Counted from the stretch's first letter, positions 11,183 through 24,930 are shown. The stretch is 60,000 bases of DNA from Membranipora membranacea (GCA_914767715.1 OU612069.1:17297387-17357386), one strand, 5' to 3'. Program-made: numbers and translations. Notes: generated by a model not told the origin, from the sequence alone.

Positions 11183-13695
11183 TCATGGTATGTGGTATGT
11201 GTTTCCCATGTTATAAAGTGACACAGCAATATCAGAGTGGTCACTATTCTCTCCGTGTATACGCTTCTCCATTTCTAGCGATAGTCTGTGGTATTCTGCT
11301 GCTTTGTTATACTCATTCATTGCAAGGTATGTGTTTCCAAGGTTATTCAGTAACACAGCGATATCAAAGCGATCGCTATTGTCACCGTGTATACGCTTCT
11401 CCATTTCTAGCGATAGTCTGTGGTATTCTGCTGCTTTGTTATACTCATTCATTGCAAGGTATGTGTTTCCAAGGTTATTCAGTAACACAGCAATATGAGA
11501 ATGGTCACTATTCGCACCGCGTATACGCTTCTCCATTTCTAGCGATAGTCTGTGGTATTCTGCTGCTTTGTTATACTCATTCATTGCGTGGTATGTGCTT
11601 CCCAGGTTATTCAGTGACGCAGCAATATTAGAATGGTCACTATTCTCCCCGTGTATACGCTTATTCATGTCTAATGATAGTTTGTAGTTTTTTGCAGCGT
11701 TCTCATACTCATTCATTGCATAGTATGTGGTACCCAGATCGTGCAGTGACACAGCAATATCAGAGTGATCGTTATTCTCACCGTGTATACGCTTCTCTAT
11801 TTCTAGAGATAGTCTACGGTACTCTGCAGCGTTCTCATACTCATTCATTGCATAGTATGTGGTACCCAGATCGTGCAGTGACACAGCAATATCAGAGTGA
11901 TCACTATTCTCACCGTGTATACGCTTACGCATTTCTAGTGATAGTCTGAAGTATTCTGCAGCTTTGTTATACTCATTCATTGTGTGGTATGTGTTTCCAA
12001 GGTTATTCAGTAACACAGCGATATCAGAGCGATCGCTATCGTCACCGTGTATACGCTTACGCATTTCTAGTGATAGACGACTGAAGTATTCTGCAGCTTT
12101 GTTACACTCATTCATTGCGTGGTATGTGTTTCCCAGGTTATTCAGTGACAGAGCAATATCAGAATGGTCACTATTCGCACCGTGTATACGCTTCTCCATT
12201 TCTAGTGATAGTCTGTAGTATTCCTCAGCTTTGTTATACTCGTTCATTGCTTCGTATGTGTTTCCCAGGTTATTCAGTGACACAGCAATATCAGAATGGT
12301 CACTCTTCTCACCATGTATACGCTTCTCCATTTCTAGTGATAGTCTGTGGTATTCCTCAGCTTTGTTATACTCATTCATTGCGTGGTATGTGTTTCCCAG
12401 GTTACTAAGTGACAAAGCAATATCAGAGTGGTCACTATTCTCACCGTGTATACGCTTACGCATTTCTAGTGATAGTCTATGGTATTCCTCAGCTTTGTTA
12501 TACTCATTCATTGCGCAGTATGTGGAACCCAGGTTATTCAGTAACGCAGCAATATCAGAATGGTCACTATTCTCACCGTGTATACGCTTCTTCATTTCTA
12601 GTGATAGTCTGTGGTATTCCTCAGCTTTGTTATACTCATTCATTGCGTGGTATGTGTTTCCCAGGTTACTAAGTGACAAAGCAATATCAGAGTGGTCACT
12701 ATCCTCACCGTGTATACGCTTATGCATTTCTAGTGATAGTCTATGGTATTCCTCAGCTTTGTTATACTCATTCATTGCGTGGTATGTGTTTCCCAGGTTA
12801 TTCAGTGACAGAGCAATATTGGAGTGGTCACTATTCGCACCGTGTATACGCTTCTCCATTTCTAGTGATAGTCTGTAGTATTCCTCAGCTTTGTTATACT
12901 CGTTCATTGCTTCGTATGTGTTTCCCAGGTTACTAAGTGACAAAGCAATATCAGAGTGGTCACTATTCTCACCGTGTATACGCTTACGCATTTCTAGTGA
13001 TAGTCTATGGTATTCTGCTGCTTTGTTATATTCATTCATTGCGTGGTATGTGTTTCCCAGGTCATTAAGTGACTCAGCAATATAAGAATGGTCACTATTC
13101 TCACCGTGTATACGCTTACGCATTTCTAGTGATAGTCTATGGTATTCCTCAGCTTTGTTATACTCATTCATTGCGTGGTATGTGTTTCCCAGGTTATTCA
13201 GTGACAGAGCAATATTGGAGTGGTCACTATTCGCACCGTGTATACGCTTCTCCATTTCTAGTGATAGTCTGTAGTATTCCTCAGCTTTGTTATACTCATT
13301 CATTGCGTGGTATGGGTTTCCCAGGTTATTCAGTAACGCAGCAATATCAGAATGGTCACTATTCTCCCCGTGTATACGCTTCTCCATTTCTAGTGATAGT
13401 CTGTGGTACTCCTCAGCTTTGTTATACTCATTCATTGCGTGGTATGTGTTTCCCAGGTTACTAAGTGACTCAGCAATATAAGAACGGTCACTATTCTCAC
13501 CGTGTATACGCTTCTCCATTTCTAGTGATAGTCTGTAGTATTCCTCAGCTTTGTTATACTCGTTCATTGCTTCGTATGTGTTTCCCAGGTTATTCAGTGA
13601 CACAGCAATATCAGAGTGATCACTATTCTCACCATGTATACGCTTAGCCATTTCTAATGATAGTTTGTAGTTTTTTGCAGCTGAATCATATTGCC
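11183..13695 (-). repeat. 126-bp tandem coding repeat (19 TPR units) of gene A
   Basis: Each unit encodes 42 residues of the kinesin-light-chain TPR type, pattern LNNLGNTYHAMNEYNKAEEY then RLSLEMxKRIHGENSDHSDIA. I count 19 KRIHG hinges. Variants found only in this gene include GANSDHSNIALSL (units 4 and 7), LHDLGTTYYAMNEYENAA (units 14 and 15) and a one-codon insertion giving EYFSRLSL before unit 13. Near-identity at DNA level, including synonymous sites, points to recent homogenisation. Confidence 0.93.
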
Positions 13696-16600
13696 GCATT
13701 TCATGCATTAAATTTCCTTGGTAAGATACAGCATCTGACATGTCTGCACAAGAGACATTTTCACTGTATACACGTCTGTACATGTCTATTGATGAAATCA
13801 TGCACTCTTCAGCTGCGCCCAAATCTCCTAATTCAATGTAGTTTTCTCCCATTCTTTGAAGTAAGAGAGCAATCTTTGGATGATCGACAGCCTTACTGTA
13901 AATGCGGCAGTAAGTTGCCTTTGAGCTCTCAAAGTATATTTTAGCCTGGTCATAATGCTGTTCTTTGTGGAAGGCCAACCCAACTACATAATATCCATGA
14001 GCAGCTGCAGGTACTAAACTCTCCTCTCCATACAAATGTTCAAACATACTCTGATACTTTCTGCTGTATTTGATTGAGGTGGCATTGTCATTCTGTTCAT
14101 CATACAAATACGCCAGTGCCTCTATACATTCAAGCAATGCTGAGGTCGGCTGCTGTAAAATAAGAAGTCTTTCTTCAGTGGTCAACTTCTGTAGGTCTCT
14201 TCCAATGTTGCTTGCTTCTGAGCTGTCGATAGATTCACCATAATAATCATACTTCATTTCTTGGCTGGCCTTCATATAGAAATACTGAAGTGCCCTGAGA
14301 AGATAGTTTTCAGCTTTGTCACATTGTCTTAAGTCAACATATAAGCGCCCTATGCTAAGCAAGTATTCTCCTGATGATTCTTCACCTACACCCTCCAAAG
14401 TGCTGAGTGCAGCGATCCGATCTCCTAGATGACGCTGGCAGGTAGCGATCCTAAGACACACTGATTTGGTCTTGTAGTATTTATCATTCTCTCTGAGATG
14501 AATAAGAACTTCCAGAGCTTGCCTGAAGTAAAAGTTATCTATGAAAATATTTGCTACCAGATACCTTATTTCTTGATTACAAATGGCGCTGTGACTACCA
14601 AGCCAGTCTAGAATGTTCTCCTTGGCCAAGTGCTGTATTGGCCCGAAGTGCTCATTCAGCAAATTGAATGCTAGCATTGTGTGCCCAGTATGCTGGAGAG
14701 TCGATATCTTGCATAGAAATGTCTGGTCATTCGCATTCGCTGTTGTTTTATAACCCATACACACAGTATCCAATCGATCAGCGTTTACTTCCCCTAGTTT
14801 ATCCTTTAAAGGAACCATCATATCAGCTAGTGCCAGGATAAGACCTGTGTGAACATACAATCTATTCCCAGGTGATTTACAATCAATCTTCATTTTTTTA
14901 GTTTCTGTTGTTTGCTTCTCTGCTGTTGAAATCCTGTCATCTTGAGAGTCATGGTACAGGTAAGCTGAAAGTCGGACAAAACAGGCAACAGCAAGCTGAA
15001 AGATCAATGATTTATACAAATCCTCTGACATTTTCCCAGTGGAGTGCAGGCGTTCTGCAGTTGTCCATGCATCTTTGCCAAACACCTGATGGATCACTGC
15101 CAGATCATACAGCAATATTGAGGGAAATCTGTAGAGTTGCCTCTTCACGTCTACTGTATAGGCTTGATTCAGCAAGCGATCATCAGGGGTAAAGTCAAAC
15201 TTCTTCATATCGTTTGCCAGCATGTCTGTATTTGCATTTACCCGTGCTTCACTGAGCTTGATAGACTGTGTGCATTCCTTGAGGGTACAAAGTAGGTTAC
15301 TATTCCCTTTAAAATATACCTCTGTCATATAGGAGAGCATCGCTGTAAGATCACCTTTCAGGGACTCCTTTGTAGGGTTATTCAGTACATGCTCATATGC
15401 AATGCCTAAATCACTGGGAGTAGTTATGAAACTGCATATTTTATTACTGTTCTGTCCATTACCTGTTGGTATGTTGCCAGCCTCTGCAGACAAGCCGTCG
15501 ATTTTGAATCCATTCTTTGATTCGTCCTCAAACCACCCATTCAGTTCTTCAATTGCCATATACTTAAGCTTAGTTTCCCCGAGATTACCTATTAGAAAAT
15601 AGCTGGTCATTGCTAATTTCCTGAAATAGTCTTCAGTCTGCGGTGTTTTCTTCTCGATTAGAAATATGTATTCGAGATCAGAGTACGGGGTTGCCTCCCC
15701 TCGAGCTAGTGAGCCTATAGCTATAACTGAAAATCCACATGGTGGTTCCTGGACCAGAGTTTCCACACTTTTATCTATGATAGTGTGAACAAAGTCGATC
15801 ATTCTGTCCGTGCAAAGTGTAGATACTGATTTAGCCGAATCAACTAGCAGTCCCATCATATCTTCCGTTGGCATTGGTTCTTCTGAATTAACATCGAATC
15901 GCATGGATAGTTCGTCAGTTACTTGGTTTTGAATTCGAACCTCATCTCGTATCTTATGTAGATTGCTGAGAAGATCAGTAGTTATTTCCTGCTGTTGATC
16001 ATAGTTGATCACAGCTGATCCTTTCCAGAATGTCTGCTGAACCTGGAATACTCTTTCTTTCCAGCCGTCATATCCTGGTTTTCTCACTGACACAGAGTTG
16101 AAGAGTGTGTGCGCCTGTAAAATGAAAACATGACTCCGCTTATAGTACAAAGTAGCAAAGCACTTGTTGGCTTTGAGAATGCGTTTGGAAGTGTGGGGGG
16201 AGCACTGGATGGAATCACTTCGCAATCAGCATAATGTTTTCCGCTAGACATCACAGGATTTGTAAGACATCTGATTTGCTTTATTATTGCACCAAGTCGC
16301 GCGCCTGTCATGATTGAGATAACTTTGCGTTTGGATTCTTTTTTTCATAGTGTGGTGGATTTTTCACCGCAGCTGGACAGTTAAAATTTATTTCACTCAA
16401 ATTCATGTATCATGTTATTTCTCTTCCCGTTAGGAGGACTCATCTTTTTATTAAATTTTCTAATTTTATTTTATCAAACCCGCCCAGTACTTTCAATTTC
16501 ATAGCCATGGAATTTTCCTTAGCAGTAACATATTACACATGCCTCACAGGATCATTGTTAACCTAAATACTATGTTTTAACAATGATTTTAATAACTCAA

Positions 16601-17675
16601 CACTAGTGGAATCAAATCAGCTAGTATTTTGCAGCTGAAGCAGCCACACCTTATATTTTAAACAAATCAATAGAAAACAATACAGTGCCATAGGGAGTTA
16701 AACCAACTGAAGTAAGTTTTCTTGAGTTCTGCCTGCTGGCTGACCTCCCTGCCTTGTCATAAATTTGCTTTGTACTCTGTTGTTTGGCTGATGTTTGGCA
16801 CACTTGTCTTGCCAGATAAATTAGGTTACTATCTTGTCCATATCCCCCTCAATTTATCTTGCCTGATAAAACAGCTTACTAGTTTGTCCATATCCCCCCG
16901 CCCCCAATTTGTCTTGCCTGATGAATTTGGTCACTAGCTGTCCATACCCCCCCCCCCCCCAGATTGCCACATAAATAAAGTTACTATATTTCTCCATATC
17001 TCCCTCCTCCCAAAGACAGTCCCAAAGTCAGGTCAATAGTATTTCCCACTAAGATAGAGTAAGCGTACTTGTTACATTCCCACTAAGATAGTGTCGGCGA
17101 TTCCCGCATGATCAAACTTTGAATTTGAATATTGCTTTACAATCAGCAGCATCTTTAATCCATTATTTCTTCTTTAAAAACATTTTTTTGCCTAAAATTA
17201 TAAAAATTATACTGCTCAGGAAAAGCTGCTCAATCTATTGTAATATTCAAACTCCAAATCAGATCAGAATGGATGGATGGAGTTATTGACAGACAACCTG
17301 GATTTTAGACAGTAAATCAACAATAGCATCATTGCTTCTACACCTTCCAATGTCGTTACGTCGCCCACAATTAAATACCTCAATGCTAATGCTGCATATT
17401 GTGTCCTGTCTAGGTTTTATTAAGTCTATGGTAAGAGCACTGATTAGTTTTATTATACCAACAGATTGCTGTCGTCATTCTTCGGATAATCTTATTATTT
17501 TATTATAGCTTACCCTCAGACAATCTGTCCAGTCGTCAGTTTTCTGATATTTCTTGTAATAAAACTCTGCTAGTCGTACCAAGTGCTTCACTTGGACCTC
17601 CAGATTATATTTACCTCCTACGCTACAGGAGTAATCCCTCTTGAACTCGTGTAAATAATCCTCGTTATAAATCAT
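11183..17675 (-). CDS. NTase-TPR gene A (DUF294/GlnD-type nucleotidyltransferase fused to 19 TPR units)
   Basis: Proposed model: exon 1 17675-17514 (54 codons, after tcttgtctttcag, ending at the donor gtaagc), intron 17513-16115, exon 2 16114-11183 (acceptor cattttacag). Both junctions are phase 0, giving about 1697 aa. Exon 2 alone is open back to an ATG at 16225. In the spliced protein, residues 1-70 are TPR-like helices (VKHLVRLAEFYYKKYQ). GSLARG at about 188 with YSDLEY (D200, E202) is the nucleotidyltransferase signature hG[GS]...DhE. A helical DUF294-C-like region follows, then divergent TPRs from about residue 590, then 19 near-identical 42-residue units. The last unit breaks off after GNTYH, followed by IP and stop, so the C-terminus looks truncated. 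The substrate is unknown; a scaffold-type NTase is inferred. The 5' end may have further non-coding exons. Confidence 0.8.
16115..17513 (-). other. Intron 1 of NTase-TPR gene A
   Basis: Contains a C-rich tandem region at about 16800-16990 and a poly-C run near 16947. The sequence is largely conserved in gene B (58087-59502) and in part at 940-1965. Whether a promoter for a shorter transcript starting at the ATG at 16225 lies here cannot be decided from sequence. Confidence 0.6.
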
Positions 17676-19171
17676 CTGAAAGACAAGATAAAAATGTCTG
17701 TGCAATATCAACGGTCAATAATTGTGAGGCCCCCTCAAATGTGTTCATGACGGATATGATGGATTTTCTTATACATGTAAATTGTAATTACCTTCCCTTC
17801 ATCATAGAAGATCAGAAGTAGTCCAGAATAACCAACAGTTAGCTTTCAGTTTATTTTAATGGCTTTAGGGCAAAAATTTGACAGTGTTTATATGTGTAGA
17901 TAGTTTGTATAAATACTATGTCATAGTTTCTACACCTCTCAGTTTGCCAGTTAGGGAGAAAATCAGTGTTTTAACTGGAGAAAATAGGAGGAGATAAATC
18001 ATAATAATTGCCCATGGAATCCCAGTATTTTGCCTGAGAATACCAAATTATTCCCATTCATACATATTCAGCTCAGTTTAAATTGGAGGAATTGGAGCAA
18101 GATTGTAAATCGTACTGCAGGGTGAAATGTTATGAGACAGGTTACAATTATGACTCAAAGTCAAATTAAGTCAGCAAATGTATATGCAGAGAGATGTGAG
18201 TGCATCTTAGAAAGATTTTCAAAGGCTGCAGCCACCAAATTCAATCTAATAGAGGGAAATTGTATTTGATATGACCTCTTAAACAACAATTGCTACAAGA
18301 GTTTGTGGTCAACTGTTTTGTGAGAGGGCTGCATCGAGAGAAGCTGGCAAAGGAAGAAGCAGCTACTGGAATTTCAAGGGTAAAACTTTCAAACATTTGT
18401 ATTAACTCCTTGGTTATAATTAAACCACCACATTTACCACGTGCAGACTTAATTCATTCACTTTATAGCTGGTGTAACATACAAATCAGATGACTTCGTC
18501 AAGGACCATGGGATGTGAAATAAGTAGAGACAGCAAAGCTCAGACAATTCTATAATAGAATCGCTAATGTCGTTTCCCTCTGTTTCCGTAAGTTAACCAT
18601 GTTGACGTCCCTTGTTTATGGTACTGAATTAACTGTTGTTTCCTATGACAAGAACATGCTTTTTCGAAGTGACATTTTGATATCATAGAAAATAACAAAT
18701 GTGCAGTTGACGTGTTTTGGCCTGGAGTGGCTACTATAAAAGCACTGGGAGCCCAATGCAAGTCAAGCTTATTGGAACCAAAAATTAAAAGCCATCATAT
18801 CTATTGGATAAAAGACTGCTGTATTTTCGTATCACAGTTGGCTGTATTTTACACACCATTGTCACACCAGGTTGGTTAAAATAAAATTTAGTGATTAAGT
18901 AAAACACATAGTTGGATTTCTTCTCCCCTGACCTCGTAAATAGAACCTGGATGATGCAAGAAAATATCGTACACTGGCAAAATAACCCAGTACATGGCCA
19001 TTAAAATCTATTGGTAATGTTATTTGTATTGGTATAATTGACCTAATCATTTTGTTCTGTCTGATGATCTGAGTCTATGAACTAGGCCTCATGACTGCTT
19101 CTCAAGACCCAAAGTTACCCTCCCGATACCGCCTTGTAACATCTAAAAGTCTTTGCAGTTCCCCGAGACTA
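17676..19171. other. Upstream flank of gene A and non-coding spacer
   Basis: Homology to the flank of gene B (59665-60000) runs from exon 1 to at least 18045, where the comparison ends with the window. Beyond that I recognise nothing. A short open stretch at 18290-18493 has no recognisable domain. Confidence 0.5.
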
Positions 19172-19418
19172 CATGCAGGCTCTCGGCCTATAGACTAAGA
19201 TCAAAGTGTCATGGCCAATGGCTGATTAGTGCCTGTTTCAGTTTCTGGCAGCTTGCTGGAAACTCATGATTAGGAGGTCCACCATGGTCTCATCTCTAGG
19301 ATGCATTCTAGTTTACTAGGGTGTATCACACTCTCAGTACGAGGACAACGGGAAACTTGCGTCCCTCTTTAGGGGCAGCCCACCCTCTGTTTTGTCATAA
19401 ACAGGGCATGCAGGCTCT
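19172..19418 (+). mobile_element. U2-snRNA-headed SINE, copy 1
   Basis: The head (ctctcggcctatagactaag, then atcaaagtgtc) resembles the conserved 5' end of U2 snRNA (CTTCTCGGCC followed by GGCTAAGATCAAGTGT). A body of about 200 bp shared with copies 2 and 3 follows, including gattaggaggtc, ctctaggatgcattctag, and cgtccctctttaggggcagc. The element is flanked by catgcaggctct at 19172-19183 and 19407-19418, a 12-bp target duplication as expected for LINE-mobilised SINEs. The tail ends in a short palindromic segment (ctgttttgtcataaacag) and not in poly-A. Confidence 0.82.
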
Positions 19419-20987
19419 GCATGATATCATACTTGCACAGCTGCTGTGATTGGTGGTTTCTAGCCTGTGTTGACAAACCACCCTACCCCCCCCCCCCCAC
19501 CTGACTCCGAGGACTTGACATTATGTCTTTCAATGAGAAATGACCCATTGTGAAGGGTACACATGTTTTGTGACGGTGACCATCCAATAGTGTGGGCAAC
19601 TGGGGTGTAGGGAAGGCAACTGGAAATTTCACAGACGTGAATATAATATATATAGCTGAGGTTTTAGTATTGATAATTTTGTAGGTTTGTGATGGTAGCA
19701 ACTCTGCTCCAGCAGCCGTTTCCTGTGATTGAGATTCAACGGCAACAATGGATGTACTAGTTTAGATATTACACCTGGATATCTATTTTTCCCACCCAGA
19801 ATCTCAGCGGTTGAGGGTGAGATATCTACGCACAGTGTTAGAAGTAGAAAATATGAGGTAGGGGGATAACAACCAGGCTGAGTCCCAGCCGCCTGAGGTC
19901 TGTGGTGATTACAATTGAAAATGTATCAAGTTGAGCCATATTTTGGAAAACTCATATTGTTACTATCAGCTGGCTGTAACCTGGGTTATGAAATGAAGGG
20001 GGATGCATCCCCCAAGACAAAGGAGGAAGGGGGACGTCATCCCCTTGATCTCTCAAAATTCTAACACTATCTACGCATATAGATGTCAATGAGACCTTCA
20101 CACTATCATTCATTAGATTTCCAGTTTAACAGGTTTAAAACCCTCTTTCACTGGTCTAAATATTTACAGAATAAGTCAGAGCGGCTAATATTCTGAGACC
20201 GCGAGAACTATCAGAGCCCTGCGCTTATTATTCAAAAGACGCCACAAAGGAGGAAAACAATTTTTATAATAGGATAGAGGGAGATTGAATGTGATTAGAA
20301 TACTTTGAATTCAAATCAAGAAGCGTTATGACTTGTGCTATTCAGGGCCACCATAAAGAGTGAAATCTTTCTTTTTTTTTCCTTCTTGATGATATTCTAA
20401 GTTTTCTCAGGGGAGATAAAGTTACGGTATGGTATTCCCATTCGACTCATTCTGATTCCCCTCTTCTGTTCAGACATTAGCCAATGTCATTGAATACATT
20501 ATATCCACCGATTCTTAGTTGAGCTACAAAATCTTCTCTGGACATTGTTCAATACGGTTGTCAGAAGCAGTCAGCCCCAACTAATTTATATTGTGAGGAG
20601 CAAGCCGATAGAAGTTGGTTGGATGCGTGCCGAAGTGGTTTTTAAACAAAACAATTTATCTAGTATGTAGGAATATATACAGTATCTATACAGTATATAT
20701 ATTATAATATCAAGGCCCGAACGTGAGGTTTCAAACAGACATTACACAACAGACGATACTAAGGCAAAACAATTGAATTATATAACAATAATTGGAGTTA
20801 TCTCCTCAATATTTTTTTAAGTTTAAAATTTAATTTCTCTTGAACTGACAAACTTAGAGGTGTAGAGCTAAGACATACTATTGACACAACCTACCTACAC
20901 ATATAAGTGCTGCCAAATTACTGCCCACTTCCGTTATAATGAACTGAACCATCTGGACTATAACCCTGAATAACTATCTAACTGGCA
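19419..20987. other. Non-coding stretch
   Basis: No exon, RNA gene or defined repeat seen. A short poly-C run lies near 19487-19498. Confidence 0.4.
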
Positions 20988-21336
20988 GACTCAGAGGTGT
21001 CTAAGTCTAAGTCGTCATTGCGGATAGGGCTACCCCTCTAGAGTACAGGTACAGGGACCCATGGTACTCAAGTCGCAGCCTATACCCTTGCCCGCCGGAA
21101 CTCAGGCTACATTTTTTATCGAAGAGGCAGAGGGAAATCTTTTAGCTGCATGTGGGGTGTGCAAACACACAGGGGACCTCCGGTATTTTTAGTCCTGTTC
21201 CGCAAGGACCTGGCTAGGATTAATGGCGCGCCAGTACCAAATCAGAAATGAATGCCGGCTCCGGGAATTGAACCTGGACATCACAGATCATAAGTCCTCA
21301 CCCTTAACCATCAGACCACTCCTGACTCAGAGATGT
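20988..21336 (-). mobile_element. tRNA-derived SINE
   Basis: On the minus strand the head near 21323 reads gtcaggagtggtctgatggt, a Leu/Ser-type D-arm and A box. Downstream is ccaggttcaattcccgg, a B box. The body extends to about 21001. Flanks gactcagaggtgt (20988-21000) and gactcagagatgt (21324-21336) form a 13-bp target duplication with one mismatch. It is too divergent to fold as a functional tRNA. Confidence 0.8.
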
Positions 21337-24300
21337 AGAAACCAGATATTTGAAATCAGCATAAAATTTTGATCTAGAAAAATTTAATTCTATATTGCCC
21401 CAATTCCGTTAAAATGAACACATTTTTTGAGCACTTATAGCTAGGTGTCTTCTGGACTAATTTTTTGTTTTTAATGAAGATATAAGACGGATTAAAGTCT
21501 CCTCCAGCCTTGTTTTGCCATCAGGGCGTGAAAACCTTAGCAAAATAAATGTTCAAAAGTCTGCTACAAACAGTCCACTATACGCGGATCTCATCAGTTT
21601 TACACTCAAATTTCAGACTCAACGTTTTGCATATTGAAGGACAGATTCGTGTTGTATCTAAGTTGTTCTAACTAAATCTTTGAGATATAGGGTGGACGGG
21701 GGAGTTGAAACAAAATGTTGCTCTTTCTGCCAACCTATAGAAAAAAATGCAGCAATAGCAAAACCGAAATGAATTGGGTAGAGGGCAATGATCAAGGAAA
21801 ATGTAATCACTTAATAAATTCAGCCGGATTAGTGGATTATTTGGATGTTTTTGGGGATATTAAATCAGTATACAAACTTGTCTTTGTCTATAGTTGTGTC
21901 AGTAATCTGATCTATCTATAATTCTGCTCTGACTGACGTCCCAGTAACGACCTTTAAAAACTCAGGCAAGCTATTTGTCAATTGTTTACAAGTGGTTGGC
22001 TGTAGCATTACTAAACTTTTGGACAAATTGAATATGAGAAATTGTTTCCAGCAATCGTACATAAATTCCCATAAGCTTTTTCAGGGCCTGATATGTTCCC
22101 TTAATCCATGAATATATATCAGTGCATTTAGCTGTAGTTGTTTCCTGCTCTCATCTGGTAGAAGGTTAATGTGTTGGTACGATCACATTTTATTCATTTG
22201 TCAATCTAGAAGCTTCCTCGTTGTGCAATATTTTCAGATATTTATTATGACCCTTTTTGCGTACAGGTCATGCTTTACATTGCGCTCACAATAAGCTGTT
22301 ATTCGATGCTATCAATGCAAAACATCTGCGGTGTTGGAGCATGCTAGGTTTGCTTGTTATGCGGGTATGAGGACGTTAATTCTTAGTCAGTAGGTACATA
22401 TTGAAGACTGTTTCATTTTAGTTTAGCATACACATTATTTACTGCTCCATCGAAACAATCCTTACTGATTTTGCTTGATTTGGATAATAAATAGGTCACA
22501 GCTGTCAAATGAATGAAATAAAATTAGAGTGATGAAGGATGAAAAGCAACTGTGGTAACAACATTTCTTGGCTTATAGTTATCTGTTGGTTGTTAATGTA
22601 TCTTTCGTGTTAGAGAGGTTTGAAATATGGCCTTGAATGTGAAATATGATAACTTCTTGGTGTCGGGAAAACATCACGTTTCACTTTCAATTTGGTATGA
22701 CAATGGTACATTATAACTCATTGTAATATATTGTCTTTGCTATTGTCTCGTAATTCTGAATCACGATAGTGTGAAAAGTGACCACAAAGGTGAATTGTAT
22801 ACATAAAAAAAATTCCACCTAGCCTGAGACGGCGGTTAAAATATTTATATACCCATCCTATCTTGTATCTTTTATCTATATCATGCTGTGTTGTAACAAT
22901 ATTAATAATTTAGTGGAAGAGTGCTTGTGACTTGAATCGTTTGGTTACAAATTAGGAGACAAGCTTATCAAGCTTATCATGCTTGTCAAGTCAGGCTAAG
23001 ATGAAATCTCAGTGTGGCTGTATTCATAAATCAAGAAAATCAATTCATTCATATGACAAAGCTATGCCTCGCACGACCTGTTTTGTTATATACCTGCATA
23101 AATGCTATGCGCAAATGATGCACTGCCGGCTAAACTGACTATTGCAGTATCTCTACCAATTGTCTTGTTACCAATCAGTCACATCACATACTTGAAGGCA
23201 ATCACCCTGGAAGTTTGAGAGGCCATAACTTCCTCAATATTTGGATTCTAAAGCTGGAATTCACTCACATGATAGATTAAAATATGGAGACTAAGATGTG
23301 ATACGAAAGAGCAGCCTCAAACTAAGCATTTAAGTTTCCATCCTTCATTCCTGAGGTGACTTAATGTTTTGATATTAGAAATTGTTCTATTTTAAATTAT
23401 GCTCTAATCCTATATTTGCTAAAGTATAGTGCAGCTTTTAACCAACCATATATTTGCATAACAATAGATTTAAACTCAGACCATCATACCATTTTTATAA
23501 ACATCAGTGTCATTTGAGTTGCCAGGCACATCCGTAACAAAGAATTTAAACTTTATACCTTCATACCTTCTCCTATTCTAATTTATGGAGTTTTAAGCCT
23601 ACACTATTTGATACTATGCAACATATGATCGCACTCAATGACGACTCAATCACAACACGATTCTGTGATTTAAACACCTTCTATACTATCTAATTAATAC
23701 TTAGCGGCTGAATAAACTTATGTTTGTAAGTTTATAATTATTGCCAGCTTTTATTCAATCTGTTCTATTTTTATGTCACAAGCTTACTATTTATATACCC
23801 TGATATACCGTTATCAATGTCATGTCATTTTGTTAATTGACCTATTTACATACACAGACGTTTTAATCACACTTTCCTTATTATACAAGGTACAATAATA
23901 AAAGCAAGAATTCAACATCACTTCGCTATAGTTGCCATCATTCAGTCCACAAGCATTAAACCTGTACACTTATGATGCCACAGTAAGGAAAAGGACCTTT
24001 CTTTGAACATGCTGAATAGTTTGGTGTAGGATTCTGGGTTTGATTTATGACTAAGCTGGCTTGCTTCAAGATCAATCATTTGATCCCTTTGACCATGGTG
24101 TCTGACTTGCTTGGCTTATGGGCCTCCAATTCGGAGTCATCTTCAATTCTTTGTTCGACTCCTCAATGCTCTTTTGAATTTAAATGGTCATGGGCTTCAC
24201 ATTGTAGATTTTATTGACTTGATAGTCGGCTTCATAGACTTTGAGACCGTTCCTGCTATTTAGTAGTAGCCTTTAGAAGGGTGTCCTTTCTCTATTTTGG

Positions 24301-24930
24301 GACATACATTGGAGAATAGAGTTAAAATTGTTCCTCCCAGACAAAAATCAGCCCAATACAAAAACACTTTCAATGATTAGTATCTTAAGCATTGAAAACT
24401 CTTCGGGACATGGTTTTGGATATAATCTTTGTGTACTTGATGCTCATCTAGGTCGATTTTCGACTGATCGATCAGTATACAAAAGGAGAGAGGACCACTC
24501 TACAGCCATAGGAAGTTTGCTATTGTCTCATGTGCTCAGCTGTTGGAGCTCACCACTTCAAGCCCAGTGTTGTGAGACGGAATGAGTCGTCCCCTCCCAG
24601 CAAGAAAGGGCACAACTCAGACAATTATTTATCACCGTATTACACTAATTGGGCGGCTAATGACAAACTGTTGCGGTGACACGGCAGTTTTCAAGTAATT
24701 GTTTCCTTGAACTTAAACTCTCTGTTAATCGTTGCCTCGGTGCTCGAAAAAGAGGGTGAATGACACCATTGTCAAGCATACTTCACGGCTCACAGGCATA
24801 GTATAACAGCAAGGACCTTTTGAAGAGCACATAATGTTGCTAGTGGCAACAGCCATCCATTTAGACTTATCTGAGTTAGGCTGAGACATCACCTCTAGCA
24901 GCATAGTGCACTCTGGGTTATCTTTGGATT
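21337..24930. other. Long non-coding stretch
   Basis: AT-rich spacer of about 3.6 kb. No open frame with a recognisable domain and no plausible exon set was found by reading both strands. Confidence 0.45.

Noticed and set aside
11137-13944. Many open frames on the plus strand across gene A's repeat array (up to 215 codons)
   Set aside because: They are antisense to the 126-bp TPR repeat. Because the unit is a multiple of three and homogeneous, a stop-free antisense frame is repeated too. The residues simply mirror the repeat and no start or domain is conserved.
16084-16311. 75-codon minus-strand frame starting MTGARL, also present at 58056-58283
   Set aside because: Open in both copies, but mostly inside the proposed intron. 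The copies differ at many residues while the true coding frame is better conserved, and it ends right after the splice acceptor. An alternative first exon in a different frame is not supported.
16800-17000. CRISPR-like regular repeats
   Set aside because: Units are imperfect, C-rich and intronic in an animal genome, with no unique spacers; a simple minisatellite.
18290-18493. Possible retroelement gag fragment
   Set aside because: A short open stretch with no recognisable motif or flanking pol-like sequence.
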